From NCBI GenBank assembly GCA_017504325.1, contig JAFVRL010000019.1:1-12611 (forward strand): a stretch of 12,611 nt of DNA, written 5' to 3'. The DNA comes from Lentisphaeria bacterium (GTDB lineage Bacteria; Verrucomicrobiota; Lentisphaeria; Victivallales; UBA1829). This document shows, piece by piece, positions 1 through 7,032 of the stretch; the first letter of the stretch is position 1; every line of letters begins with the position of its first letter. A model generated the notes under the pieces. The model was given only the letters and a program-made list of their open reading frames with translations, did no database searches and was not told where the DNA came from. The position numbers and the translations under genes were made by a program.

Positions 1-1468
1 CGCAAAGGAAGTAGCCGTTATAGTTGATGTCGGTAACAAATTCCCAGTCCTTGAGAGTCATCTCTTTTACGGAACCGGCACGCACCACACCGGCGTTGGC
101 AACGAAAAGGTCGATCCCGCCGCATTTTTCCGCAACAGACTGCACCATGGCGGCAACAGATTCTTCATTGGAAACATTTACTGCCACAGCAAAAGCACAG
201 GAGGCAGGATAGGCAGCACGGATGGTATCAGCGGCACTCTGGGCACCTTCCATATTCATATCCGCAATGACCACAATGGCATCTTCTCTTGCCAGTTCTT
301 CCGCGATCCCGTAACCGAATCCCTGGGCGGCACCGGTAACAACTGCCACTTTTCCGGCAAGACGACCGGTATTCTTCTTCACAAGAGCATTTTTTCTGTA
401 AGATTCCACTTCCCAGTTTTCGATAAAGGAGCGTTCACGGTCATCCAGGAACCGGACACCGCCGAAAGCTGCGGCAAGAGCAACGATCTGTGCGCCATTT
501 ACAGCAATATCCACAGCTGTCTGTGCTTCTTTCATCGTACTTCCGGAGCAGAATACCCCTTTACCGGGAATATTCACCACAACAGGTTTATATCCTTTTT
601 CAGCGGCAAAAGCATTGATGCAATCCTTACAGGGGGCGTCTTTGGTAAATGCAAAAGATTTGGCATAGACGATGTGATCGGGAGTCAATGCTCCTTCCGC
701 AGGAGTGAAAATACCCGCAGGGATCACAAATTTACGGCTGAGAGAACCGTCGGCTTCTTCCGTTCCCAGAAGGGTACGCAGCTTGGGAGCAAACATTCTT
801 ACAGTTTCCGCATCCGCTTTTTCAGGAGCGAAAGTTGTGGAAACGCCAGCTTTGGCGTAGGCGTCTTCCAGAGTTTTGAAAACATTGTCATAAAGGGCAG
901 TCATCTCTTCCACGCTGTCTGCGCCGGCAAATACGCCGTGATTCTGCAGGAAGATAAGAGAAGGCTGTCTGCCGTTTTCCGCTTCATATTTTTTCAATCC
1001 TTCTGCAACAGCAATGGCAAGGACATATCCGGGATCGGTGTAGGGAATATAAAGTGCAGCAGGGAAAAGTTCCTTGCAGACTTTTTCCGCATTCACAGAA
1101 CACATGAGACCATTGACCAGTGCAGGGTGAAGATGCACGATATAGGCAAAAGACATAAGTTCATGCAGGGGAGCTTCCACAGAAGGTCTGGCACAGGAAC
1201 CGGGAGCAACGGAAGAAGCAATAAAGTTTTTTACTTCCTCTTCCCGTTTCTTTTCATCCGCAGAAAAAGTTTCTGTAAAGACTTTACGCAGAACAGCTCT
1301 GTCAAGAGCAACGAATTCATCACTTTTGATGGTTGCCAGAGCGATCCCGCTGGGCTTTACATAAAGGAATTTTTCATCTTTAAAAGAGGTGTTTCCGCCG
1401 CCGGCGATCACGCAGGAGGCATCAGAACCGTACTTATTGGAGAGTGCGGCAAGTTTTTCAAGTGACAT
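1..1468 (-). CDS. Bifunctional class II aldolase / short-chain dehydrogenase (3' end outside the window)
   Basis: The 489 residues visible here form two joined enzymes. The N-terminal part (about 1-250) is a class II, zinc-dependent aldolase of the fuculose/rhamnulose-phosphate type: AGGGNTSFK at 22-30, HELM at 102-105, VHLHP at 111-115 and QNHGVF at 175-180 supply the phosphate loop and the three metal-binding histidines. The C-terminal part starts near residue 370 as a Rossmann fold with the nucleotide motif VTGAAQGFGYG at 377-387 and the NAG motif at 458-460; the catalytic Ser/Tyr/Lys lie beyond the window edge. Family members of this fusion are about 680-700 residues, so roughly 200 are missing. 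The family is known to split sugar-1-phosphates or related hydroxy-ketone phosphates and to oxidise or reduce the aldehyde or an alcohol; the true substrate here is not visible. The start ATG at 1468 is preceded by AAAGG at an 8-base spacing. The gene has its own spacer and promoter candidate, so it is probably a unit separate from rnf. Confidence 0.88.
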   Translation of the reverse strand, partial: MSLEKLAALSNKYGSDASCVIAGGGNTSFKDEKFLYVKPSGIALATIKSDEFVALDRAVLRKVFTETFSADEKKREEEVKNFIASSVAPGSCARPSVEAPLHELMSFAYIVHLHPALVNGLMCSVNAEKVCKELFPAALYIPYTDPGYVLAIAVAEGLKKYEAENGRQPSLIFLQNHGVFAGADSVEEMTALYDNVFKTLEDAYAKAGVSTTFAPEKADAETVRMFAPKLRTLLGTEEADGSLSRKFVIPAGIFTPAEGALTPDHIVYAKSFAFTKDAPCKDCINAFAAEKGYKPVVVNIPGKGVFCSGSTMKEAQTAVDIAVNGAQIVALAAAFGGVRFLDDRERSFIENWEVESYRKNALVKKNTGRLAGKVAVVTGAAQGFGYGIAEELAREDAIVVIADMNMEGAQSAADTIRAAYPASCAFAVAVNVSNEESVAAMVQSVAEKCGGIDLFVANAGVVRAGSVKEMTLKDWEFVTDINYNGYFLC

Positions 1469-1512
1469 GACAAGAACCTTTCTTTATAAATTAATGGTAG
1501 TATCCTATACTT

Positions 1513-1541
1513 AAATTAGCACAAAAACAGGATTTTTTCAA
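1513..1541 (-). promoter_or_regulatory. Candidate sigma-70 promoter for the aldolase/dehydrogenase gene
   Basis: On the minus strand the spacer between rnfE and the aldolase gene reads TTGAAA (1541-1536), a 17-base gap, then TAATTT (1518-1513). The -35 box is close to consensus and the spacing is ideal, but the -10 box is a poor match; a second AT-rich box, TATAGG, lies just downstream. The 5' leader would be about 35-40 bases. Support is from pattern only. Confidence 0.4.
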
Positions 1542-1549
1542 TATTTTAA

Positions 1550-1583
1550 TGAGAAAAAAAGACAAATTCCCCCCTTTTCCTCA
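1550..1583 (-). terminator. Possible weak stem-loop at the end of the rnf operon
   Basis: Starting at the rnfE stop codon, the minus-strand RNA begins TGAGGAAAAGGGG and ends CTTTTTTTCTCA, which can pair as an 11-13 bp stem with several G-U pairs around a short loop. The stem can form well only in the minus-strand RNA, since the plus-strand copy would have A-C mismatches. The U-rich run lies within the 3' arm and not after it, and the following bases are TTAAAATATT, so this is not a textbook intrinsic terminator. It sits where one would be expected, between rnfE and the next promoter candidate. Confidence 0.3.
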
Positions 1584-2258
1584 TTTATCCTCATCGGTGA
1601 TCCTGCAGATCATGCAATGCTTGCAGTCCATATCCACAGGATTGACAAAATCCCTTCCCTCTTTTCTTGCTTTACGCATATTGAGAAAATTCATACCGGC
1701 AAGAATAAAGCCCATGACCATAAATCCTCCCGGAGCCTGTCCCATAACAGAAAAAAGAACCGGATAATTTTCCGATACAAGCACATTGAAAAGTGTCCCT
1801 GCGGAAAGAAATTCCCGGATCAATCCGATAATGGTCAATGCAAGAGTGAAACCGCATCCCATCCCCAGCCCATCCATAAAGGAGGAAAGAAGTCCATGTT
1901 TGGAGGCAAAGGCTTCCGCACGCCCCAGAACGATACAGTTGACCACAATAAGGGGGATAAAGATCCCCAATGCCTCGTATAATGCTCCCGTATATGCCTG
2001 CATCAGAAGATCCACAACCGTCACAAAAGCGGCAATGACCACAATATAACAGGGGATCCTGATCTTGCCGGGTACGATCTTCCGGATGGAGGAGATGGCA
2101 AGGTTGCTGCATACAAGCACGAAAGTAGTGGCAAGCCCCATTCCCAGTGCGTTGCTTCCGCTGCTGGTGGTGGCAAGGGAGGGACACATTCCCAGCATCA
2201 GGACAAGTACAGGGTTTTCCTTCCAGATCCCTTTACTGAAATCTTTCCAAAGATTCAT
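1581..2258 (-). CDS. rnfE: RnfE, membrane core subunit of the Rnf ion-pumping ferredoxin:NAD+ oxidoreductase
   Basis: This 225-residue protein has about six membrane helices and the paired half-helix features of the RnfA/RnfE (NqrD/NqrE) family. The signature cysteines are present: C25 in GMCPSLA and C108 in VVNCIVLGRAEAFA, which in this family bind an iron centre between RnfA and RnfE at the middle of the membrane. Early residues NPVLVLMLG and the GIFIPLIVVNC segment separate it from its paralogue RnfA encoded four genes upstream. The start ATG overlaps the rnfG stop as ATGA and is preceded by AGGA at 8 bases, so translation is probably coupled. After the last helix there is an unusual soluble tail of about 30 residues ending in DCKHCMICRITDEDK, which contains CxxCxxC (C212, C215, C218). 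It is the last gene of the rnf unit. Identification is secure; the tail's role is unknown. Confidence 0.95.
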   Translation of the reverse strand: MNLWKDFSKGIWKENPVLVLMLGMCPSLATTSSGSNALGMGLATTFVLVCSNLAISSIRKIVPGKIRIPCYIVVIAAFVTVVDLLMQAYTGALYEALGIFIPLIVVNCIVLGRAEAFASKHGLLSSFMDGLGMGCGFTLALTIIGLIREFLSAGTLFNVLVSENYPVLFSVMGQAPGGFMVMGFILAGMNFLNMRKARKEGRDFVNPVDMDCKHCMICRITDEDK

Positions 2259-3055
2259 TTTATCTTTCCTTCTTTCTGTAATTTTTCCTTGAGTATTTCT
2301 GCTGCACGGGAGGCAAGAAGCGTTACGGCTTTTGAACTGATGGTTGCCCCGCTTCTCCCGTCAATATCCCCGCCTTCCGTACGCAGACGCCAGGGGGCGG
2401 TTTTTACGGATCTGGAACGGAACTGATCCAGAACTTTGCCGGGAGGCAGATTTTCCGGGAAAGGCTTTCTCTTTTTTTCGGCAAACAATGTGGCGAAAGT
2501 GCGTACATCTTTCCGGTCGGTCACTTCCGAACCCAAACCCGGGGTTTCAGAGTGTTCTGTTATCACAAAAGAACAGACTCTTCCTTCCGGGGAAAAAGAG
2601 ATAAGACCTTCCATTTTCCCCCCGTATCCTTCCGGTGCAGAGATCTGTACGGCATATCCGGCAACCTTCCCGTCCTTTTTTGCAGTATAAAGGGTACTCT
2701 TAATATTTCCGGGATTTTCTTTGCTTTCCGCAGTTTTCAGAATGGCATTATTGTAAGGCGGCAATACTTCATTGAGTGCGGAAACAAGTTTTTGCTGTTT
2801 TGCCTGCCTCCGGGGGATCCGGGTCACTCCGTTGGCAAAACACATAACGGTTGCGGCAACAGCACACACAAGAAAAAGAAAAATACCCAGATAAAAAATA
2901 TTCCGGATTTTTGCGGGAGTAACTTTTCTTTCCTGTTCCTCCTGTTTCCGTTTCAGATATTCCTGTCTCTGTCTTTCGGCGGCAGACACATCCATCCAGG
3001 GTTCATTGCCGTTTGCACCGGCATCCATTCTTACATTTTTTTCTTCCGTATTCAT
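2255..3055 (-). CDS. rnfG: RnfG, covalent-FMN subunit of the Rnf complex
   Basis: RnfG passes electrons on the outer face of the membrane through an FMN bound covalently to a threonine. The flavin site is clear: DGRSGATISSKAVT at 232-245, with T238 the attachment residue (SGAT motif, flavin transferase ApbE target). The family segment SETPGLGSEV lies at 169-178. One transmembrane helix spans about 52-75, so the FMN domain (about 80-266) is extracytoplasmic. The protein has 266 residues, longer than most RnfG proteins at a little over 200; the extra length is a charged cytoplasmic N-terminus of about 50 residues with an Arg/Glu/Gln/Lys-rich stretch (28-45) that could be helical or coiled coil. 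The start ATG follows the rnfD stop directly (TAAATG), with GGGAG 9 bases upstream inside rnfD. The stop overlaps the rnfE start. No ApbE gene is visible in this window, so it must be elsewhere. Confidence 0.94.
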   Translation of the reverse strand: MNTEEKNVRMDAGANGNEPWMDVSAAERQRQEYLKRKQEEQERKVTPAKIRNIFYLGIFLFLVCAVAATVMCFANGVTRIPRRQAKQQKLVSALNEVLPPYNNAILKTAESKENPGNIKSTLYTAKKDGKVAGYAVQISAPEGYGGKMEGLISFSPEGRVCSFVITEHSETPGLGSEVTDRKDVRTFATLFAEKKRKPFPENLPPGKVLDQFRSRSVKTAPWRLRTEGGDIDGRSGATISSKAVTLLASRAAEILKEKLQKEGKIK

Positions 3056-4150
3056 TTATTTGATCTCCCCGCGGCGGGGTTCGATCCTGCCCGCTTTGAT
3101 GTTTTGGTGACCGAATGGTTTGATATAACAGAATTTATCAATAAGCGGCACAAGGGCATTCATCAGCACGATGGCAAAACTCATCCCTTCCGGATAAGAA
3201 CCGTAAATACGTATCACACATACAAGAAGCCCGATCCCCACACCGAAAACGATACACCCTTTCACGGTCACCGGAGAAGTCACCATATCCGTTGCCATAA
3301 AAAACGCTCCCAGCATAAGACCGCCTGTAAACAGATGGAACAGCACTCCCGGCGTAGTTCCCGGACTGAAATGATTTACAAGAGAAACAAAAATTGCAAC
3401 CGTAGCCAGAATGGATACCGGGATCTGCCAGCGGATAAGACGCAATGCCATAAGTCCGATCCCGCCGATAAGGACAGCAAGAACAGATGTCTCCCCCAGA
3501 CTGCCTGCGATTTCTCCGGTGAATGCCCTCCACAGGAAACCGGAAGAGTTGAAGTATTCCAGACTTTTCCCCATCCCTGCTGCACTTTCCGCCATACTTA
3601 AAGGCGTGGCACTTGTCAAAGCATCTGCAACAGGCGCAAAAAATACGGAACGGGGGACAGCATACTGCGTCATTGCCCCGGACGCCCCCATAAGCATGGC
3701 AATACGCCCCACAGCCGCCGGATTGAAAGGGTTTTGTCCAAGTCCGCCATACACCTGTTTGGCAATGATAATGGCAATAAACGATCCGGCAATACATACC
3801 CATGCAGGGGTCAGACTGCTTATGTTCAATCCCAGAAGAAGTCCGGTAAGGACTGCTGAAAAATCCCCCACCGTACTTTTTCTTTTTACAGCAAGACACC
3901 ATAAATACTCAAAGGCGGCACAGCTTGCCGTACAAATGACCAATACCCGCAACGCATGGAGACCGAAAAACACGAAAGCGGCAATGATTGCCGGGATCAG
4001 GCACACGATCACCTGACACATGATCTTTGCACTTCCGGGTCCCACCTGAATATGAGGAGAAGGACTCAAAATCAGATTTTTTGTTTCCGGCAGCCGGACT
4101 TTCTGTTTTTCCTCTGCACTTGCATGGGGAACAGTATTTTCTTCACTCAT
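3056..4150 (-). CDS. rnfD: RnfD, membrane covalent-FMN subunit of the Rnf complex
   Basis: RnfD is the large membrane subunit related to NqrB; it carries a covalent FMN and is central to ion transport. From the ATG at 4150 it has 364 residues and about nine or ten hydrophobic segments. The family hallmark GGLGQNPFNPAAVGR is at about 135-149, and the flavin attachment site DALTSATPLSMAE follows, with the threonine of TSAT (about T182) the FMN-binding residue. A soluble N-terminus of about 30 residues precedes the first helix, ending in LSPSPHI, which is typical of the family. The start is ambiguous: AGGAAG (4166-4161) lies 4 bases before an in-frame GTG at 4156 and 10 before the ATG at 4150; the choice changes only two residues. 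An ATG at 4160 is out of frame and stops at once. It follows rnfC by a few bases and abuts rnfG directly. Confidence 0.94.
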   Translation of the reverse strand: MSEENTVPHASAEEKQKVRLPETKNLILSPSPHIQVGPGSAKIMCQVIVCLIPAIIAAFVFFGLHALRVLVICTASCAAFEYLWCLAVKRKSTVGDFSAVLTGLLLGLNISSLTPAWVCIAGSFIAIIIAKQVYGGLGQNPFNPAAVGRIAMLMGASGAMTQYAVPRSVFFAPVADALTSATPLSMAESAAGMGKSLEYFNSSGFLWRAFTGEIAGSLGETSVLAVLIGGIGLMALRLIRWQIPVSILATVAIFVSLVNHFSPGTTPGVLFHLFTGGLMLGAFFMATDMVTSPVTVKGCIVFGVGIGLLVCVIRIYGSYPEGMSFAIVLMNALVPLIDKFCYIKPFGHQNIKAGRIEPRRGEIK

Positions 4151-4167
4151 CGTCACTCATCTTCCTG

Positions 4168-5520
4168 TTATTTCTGTTTATTTTTTTCTTTCCAAGACAG
4201 TTCTTTCAATTCCGTTTTTGCTTTCCGGAAATGCTGCACATTGGGTCTGCGGGCGGGACATACGCTGGAACATACGCCGCACTCCAGACAGGCAAGAACA
4301 TGTTTCTGCAAAGCTATATCATATCTTTCATTTTTACATGCCTTGCTCAATGTACTTACCGGCAGCTGCATGGGACAGTGTTCCACGCATCTTCCGCAGC
4401 TTAAACAGGGTCCTCCGGTAAACTGGGCGACCTCCGATTCTTCCAGCAGCAGGATACCGGAAGTATTTTTCGATACAGGCACATCCAGAGAATACTGGGC
4501 AAATCCCATCATGGGTCCTCCGAAAATGATTTTACCCGTACGGGAATCTGCTTTCACTCCTCCGGCATTTTCCAATACCGCCGAAAGAGGGGCTCCGATG
4601 GGGATCCAGTAATTTCCCGGATCGACAACAGGGGTTCCGGTAACGGTGGTAATGCGCTCCACAAGGGGATGACCATTGAGTACCGCATCCCAGATGGCAT
4701 AACAGGAGCCGACATTGATGACCACACACCCCACATCCATGGGAAGGGCTCCTACAATCACTTTTCTTCCGGTCAAAGCATAGATCAACTGTTTTTCCCC
4801 GCCCTGGGGATATTTTACCGGAAGGGCTTTTACGGTAATATTTACTCCGGGGATCCCCCAGGAAGCCTGTTCCACAGATTGAATGGCTTCCGGTTTATTT
4901 TCTTCGATCCCCACATAGATCTCCGTGATCCCCAGGATCTTTGCACAGATCGCCCCGCCTACGAGTACAGCACGGGCGTGATTGCGCATCAATGTATCAT
5001 CGGAAGTAAGATAAGGTTCACACTCCGCCCCGTTGAGGATCAAAGTATCCACAATTTTTTCAGGCGGCGGGGATAATTTTATATGGGTGGGAAAAGCCGC
5101 CCCTCCCATACCGGTGACTCCGCCATCCAGTATCCGCTGTTTCAATATTTTTACAGGAGTATCTCTCCAGTCGGGAATAGGCGGAAGGGAAGTATCCCAT
5201 ACCTGTTCTTCCCTGTCGGTCAGGATCTCCACAGCTTCCACCATTCCGGCATTGGGACCGGGGACAAGAACAGTATCCCCCACCCTTCCGGAAACCGGGG
5301 AGTGAAGCGGTACGGAAAGCCCCGCTCCCTCTTTTGCTATAAGAGTACCTTTCTTTACTATATCGCCTTTTTTTACACATAACTCAGGAGCAGAACCCAC
5401 ATTCTGCCGCAATATGACTGTATATTTCGGAAGCAGGGGCAATTCCCTCTCTTTTTTTCCCGCAGAAAGTTCTTTATGATCCGCCGGATGGAAACCTCCC
5501 TTGAAATTGTATATTTTCAT
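4168..5520 (-). CDS. rnfC: RnfC, NADH/FMN and Fe-S subunit of the Rnf complex
   Basis: RnfC is the cytoplasmic subunit thought to exchange electrons with NAD(H). The N-terminal region (about 1-115) is the RnfC barrel-sandwich domain. The Nuo51-type nucleotide/FMN domain follows with GVTGMGGAAFPTHIK at 134-148 and NGAECEPYLTSDD at 163-175. A soluble-ligand-binding-like segment spans about 285-350. Two [4Fe-4S] motifs lie near the end: C372-C375-C378-C382 (CLSCGRCVEHCP) and C411-C414-C417-C421 (CLECGVCSSVCP). At 450 residues it lacks the long repetitive C-terminal tail of gammaproteobacterial RsxC/RnfC and resembles the compact forms of anaerobes. The ATG overlaps the rnfB stop as ATGA, with AAGGAG 8 bases upstream, so rnfB and rnfC are probably coupled. 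All expected cluster ligands are present. Confidence 0.96.
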   Translation of the reverse strand: MKIYNFKGGFHPADHKELSAGKKERELPLLPKYTVILRQNVGSAPELCVKKGDIVKKGTLIAKEGAGLSVPLHSPVSGRVGDTVLVPGPNAGMVEAVEILTDREEQVWDTSLPPIPDWRDTPVKILKQRILDGGVTGMGGAAFPTHIKLSPPPEKIVDTLILNGAECEPYLTSDDTLMRNHARAVLVGGAICAKILGITEIYVGIEENKPEAIQSVEQASWGIPGVNITVKALPVKYPQGGEKQLIYALTGRKVIVGALPMDVGCVVINVGSCYAIWDAVLNGHPLVERITTVTGTPVVDPGNYWIPIGAPLSAVLENAGGVKADSRTGKIIFGGPMMGFAQYSLDVPVSKNTSGILLLEESEVAQFTGGPCLSCGRCVEHCPMQLPVSTLSKACKNERYDIALQKHVLACLECGVCSSVCPARRPNVQHFRKAKTELKELSWKEKNKQK

Positions 5521-6395
5521 ATATTCTTCTCCTTTTCTGCTTCAGGTTCCTGTGTTTTTTCCCTCTTCTGCCATGCGGGGAAATCCTCCTCCACAAGATG
5601 CAGTACATGAACCGGACAGGCGATCTTTTCCAGATCTTCTCCCGTCAATTTTTCCGGCTCCACAACCCGGACAAGTCCGCCTGCGGCATTAAAAAGATCA
5701 GGAAAGGCTTTCACACATTTCTTGCATCCGATACATCCCGCCTTGCAGACTTTTCTCTTTACAACAGTCTTTTCCAGTGAATTGCAATAAATATGCGCTT
5801 TGGAATCCGCCGGGACAAGGTGAATGAGTTTCCTCGGACACAATTCCACACATTTTCCGCATCCCACACAAAGATCCGGATGAACGATGGCAAGCCCGTT
5901 ACGGATCTCGATAGCTCCGAAAGGACAGTTTCTTGCACATGTCCCCATTCCCACACAGCCGTAACGGCAGCCTTTGCCGCCTCCGGCGTATGCGGCGGCA
6001 GCGCGGCAGTCACTCAACCCGTTATATTCTGCACAGTGGATCGCCCTGTCCCGGTCTCCGGAACAATATACCACCGCAACTTTCTTTTCTCTTGCGGCAA
6101 ATTCTTTCCCCAGGATCTCCCCGATCTCCTTTGCTGAAGCCTCATTGCAGGCGACACAGCCGGTGACATCCGCCCCGTCCTCCACGATGGCACGGGCAAA
6201 ATCCCCGCATCCGGCGTAGCCGCATCCGCCGCAGTTTGCTCCGGGCAGCAGTTCAGTTATTCTTTCGATCCGGTCATCGCTTTTTACGGAAAAGAACAAT
6301 ACCACAATTCCAATGACACACCCCAGAAAAAGTCCGATGATCCCGATGATAAGACCTGTCATAAGAAGTTCCGCGGCAATAAGAGCAGCAACCAT
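5517..6395 (-). CDS. rnfB: RnfB, ferredoxin-accepting Fe-S subunit of the Rnf complex
   Basis: RnfB takes electrons from reduced ferredoxin and hands them to the membrane subunits. An N-terminal helix (about 9-36) anchors it. The RnfB-specific [4Fe-4S] domain follows: C55, C58, C63 and C80 in GANCGGCGYAGC and the later TGC. Two standard clusters come next: C143-C147-C153-C157 (CRYGCVGMGTCARNCP) and C176-C179-C182-C186 (CVGCGKCVELCP). The last Fe-S region is unusual: C217, C221, C224 and C227 in CKAGCIGCKKCVKAFP, where the normal following Cys is F231, and the only later cysteine is C260 in ACPVHVLHL. This pattern resembles a monocluster ferredoxin and not the usual dicluster end. A hydrophilic tail (about 270-292) completes the 292 residues. 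The ATG has AGGAGG 5 bases upstream and lies 16 bases after rnfA. The identity is certain; the number of clusters is inferred. Confidence 0.95.
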   Translation of the reverse strand: MVAALIAAELLMTGLIIGIIGLFLGCVIGIVVLFFSVKSDDRIERITELLPGANCGGCGYAGCGDFARAIVEDGADVTGCVACNEASAKEIGEILGKEFAAREKKVAVVYCSGDRDRAIHCAEYNGLSDCRAAAAYAGGGKGCRYGCVGMGTCARNCPFGAIEIRNGLAIVHPDLCVGCGKCVELCPRKLIHLVPADSKAHIYCNSLEKTVVKRKVCKAGCIGCKKCVKAFPDLFNAAGGLVRVVEPEKLTGEDLEKIACPVHVLHLVEEDFPAWQKREKTQEPEAEKEKNI

Positions 6396-6411
6396 ATTCT
6401 CCTCCTCTTTT

Positions 6412-7023
6412 TTACTTTACAAGTCCGGCAAATCCCATAAACGCCATGGCAAGGATCCCCGCAGTGATCAAGGCTATGGATGCCCCCTGAAAGATCTTCG
6501 GGATACGGGAGAGTTCCAGCCGTTCACGGATACTGGAAAAAAGGATCAGTGCCAACGCAAAACCAAGTCCGGAACAGCAGCCGTAAATGGTGGACAAAAT
6601 AATGGATCTTCCGGAAGCGGCATTGAGTTCCGCTGCTCCCAGAACAGCACAGTTGGTAGTAATAAGCGGCAGATAGATCCCCAATGCCCGATAAAGATTT
6701 CTGCTGAACTTCTGTATCAGGATCTCCACGATCTGCACAAGAGCGGCAATAACTACAATAAATACCAGAGTTCTGGCAAAGGAAAGATCCAACCCTCTGA
6801 AAGGTGGTTCTCTGAAAGGTTCTGCCAGAAGAAAATGGTACAAAACCGCAGTAACGAATGAGGAAATGGTCATAACAAAAGTAACAGCACTGCCCATCCC
6901 CAGGGCAGTCTTCAATTTTTTGGATACCCCCAGAAACGGACATGTTCCCAGAATACGGGACAACACGATATTATTGACAAGTACCGCCCCCACAGTTACC
7001 GGCAGTAATTCTGCAACAGTCAT
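6412..7023 (-). CDS. rnfA: RnfA, membrane core subunit of the Rnf complex
   Basis: This 203-residue protein with about six membrane helices is the NqrE/RnfA partner of RnfE. The conserved opening NNIVLSRILGTCPFLGVS (17-34) and YLPLITTNCAVLGAAE (117-132) carry C28 and C125, which with the matching RnfE cysteines coordinate the intramembrane iron centre in the family. Inverted-repeat architecture is visible in the two similar Cys-containing half-helices. The ATG at 7023 is preceded by AGGAGG at 7034-7029, which physically overlaps the TAG stop of the upstream sigma-like gene (ATAGGAGG), so translation of rnfA is likely tied to that gene. It is the first true rnf gene. The rnfABCDGE order matches the proteobacterial layout and differs from the clostridial CDGEAB layout. 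Confidence 0.95.
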   Translation of the reverse strand: MTVAELLPVTVGAVLVNNIVLSRILGTCPFLGVSKKLKTALGMGSAVTFVMTISSFVTAVLYHFLLAEPFREPPFRGLDLSFARTLVFIVVIAALVQIVEILIQKFSRNLYRALGIYLPLITTNCAVLGAAELNAASGRSIILSTIYGCCSGLGFALALILFSSIRERLELSRIPKIFQGASIALITAGILAMAFMGFAGLVK

Positions 7024-7032
7024 TTTTTCCTC

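Noticed and set aside
674..1465. Long plus-strand reading frame opposite the aldolase gene
   Set aside because: It is a mirror of a clear enzyme on the other strand, has low-complexity Phe/Ser/Arg-rich sequence and no family motif.
2552..3601. 349-residue plus-strand reading frame
   Set aside because: It spans the opposite strand of rnfG and rnfD, whose motifs and ribosome sites are unambiguous; its composition is rich in His, Phe and Cys, as in shadow frames.
1581..7023. Na+-translocating NADH:quinone reductase (Nqr) operon
   Set aside because: RnfB and RnfC, with their polyferredoxin motifs, are present and there is no NqrA or NqrF; the set is Rnf.
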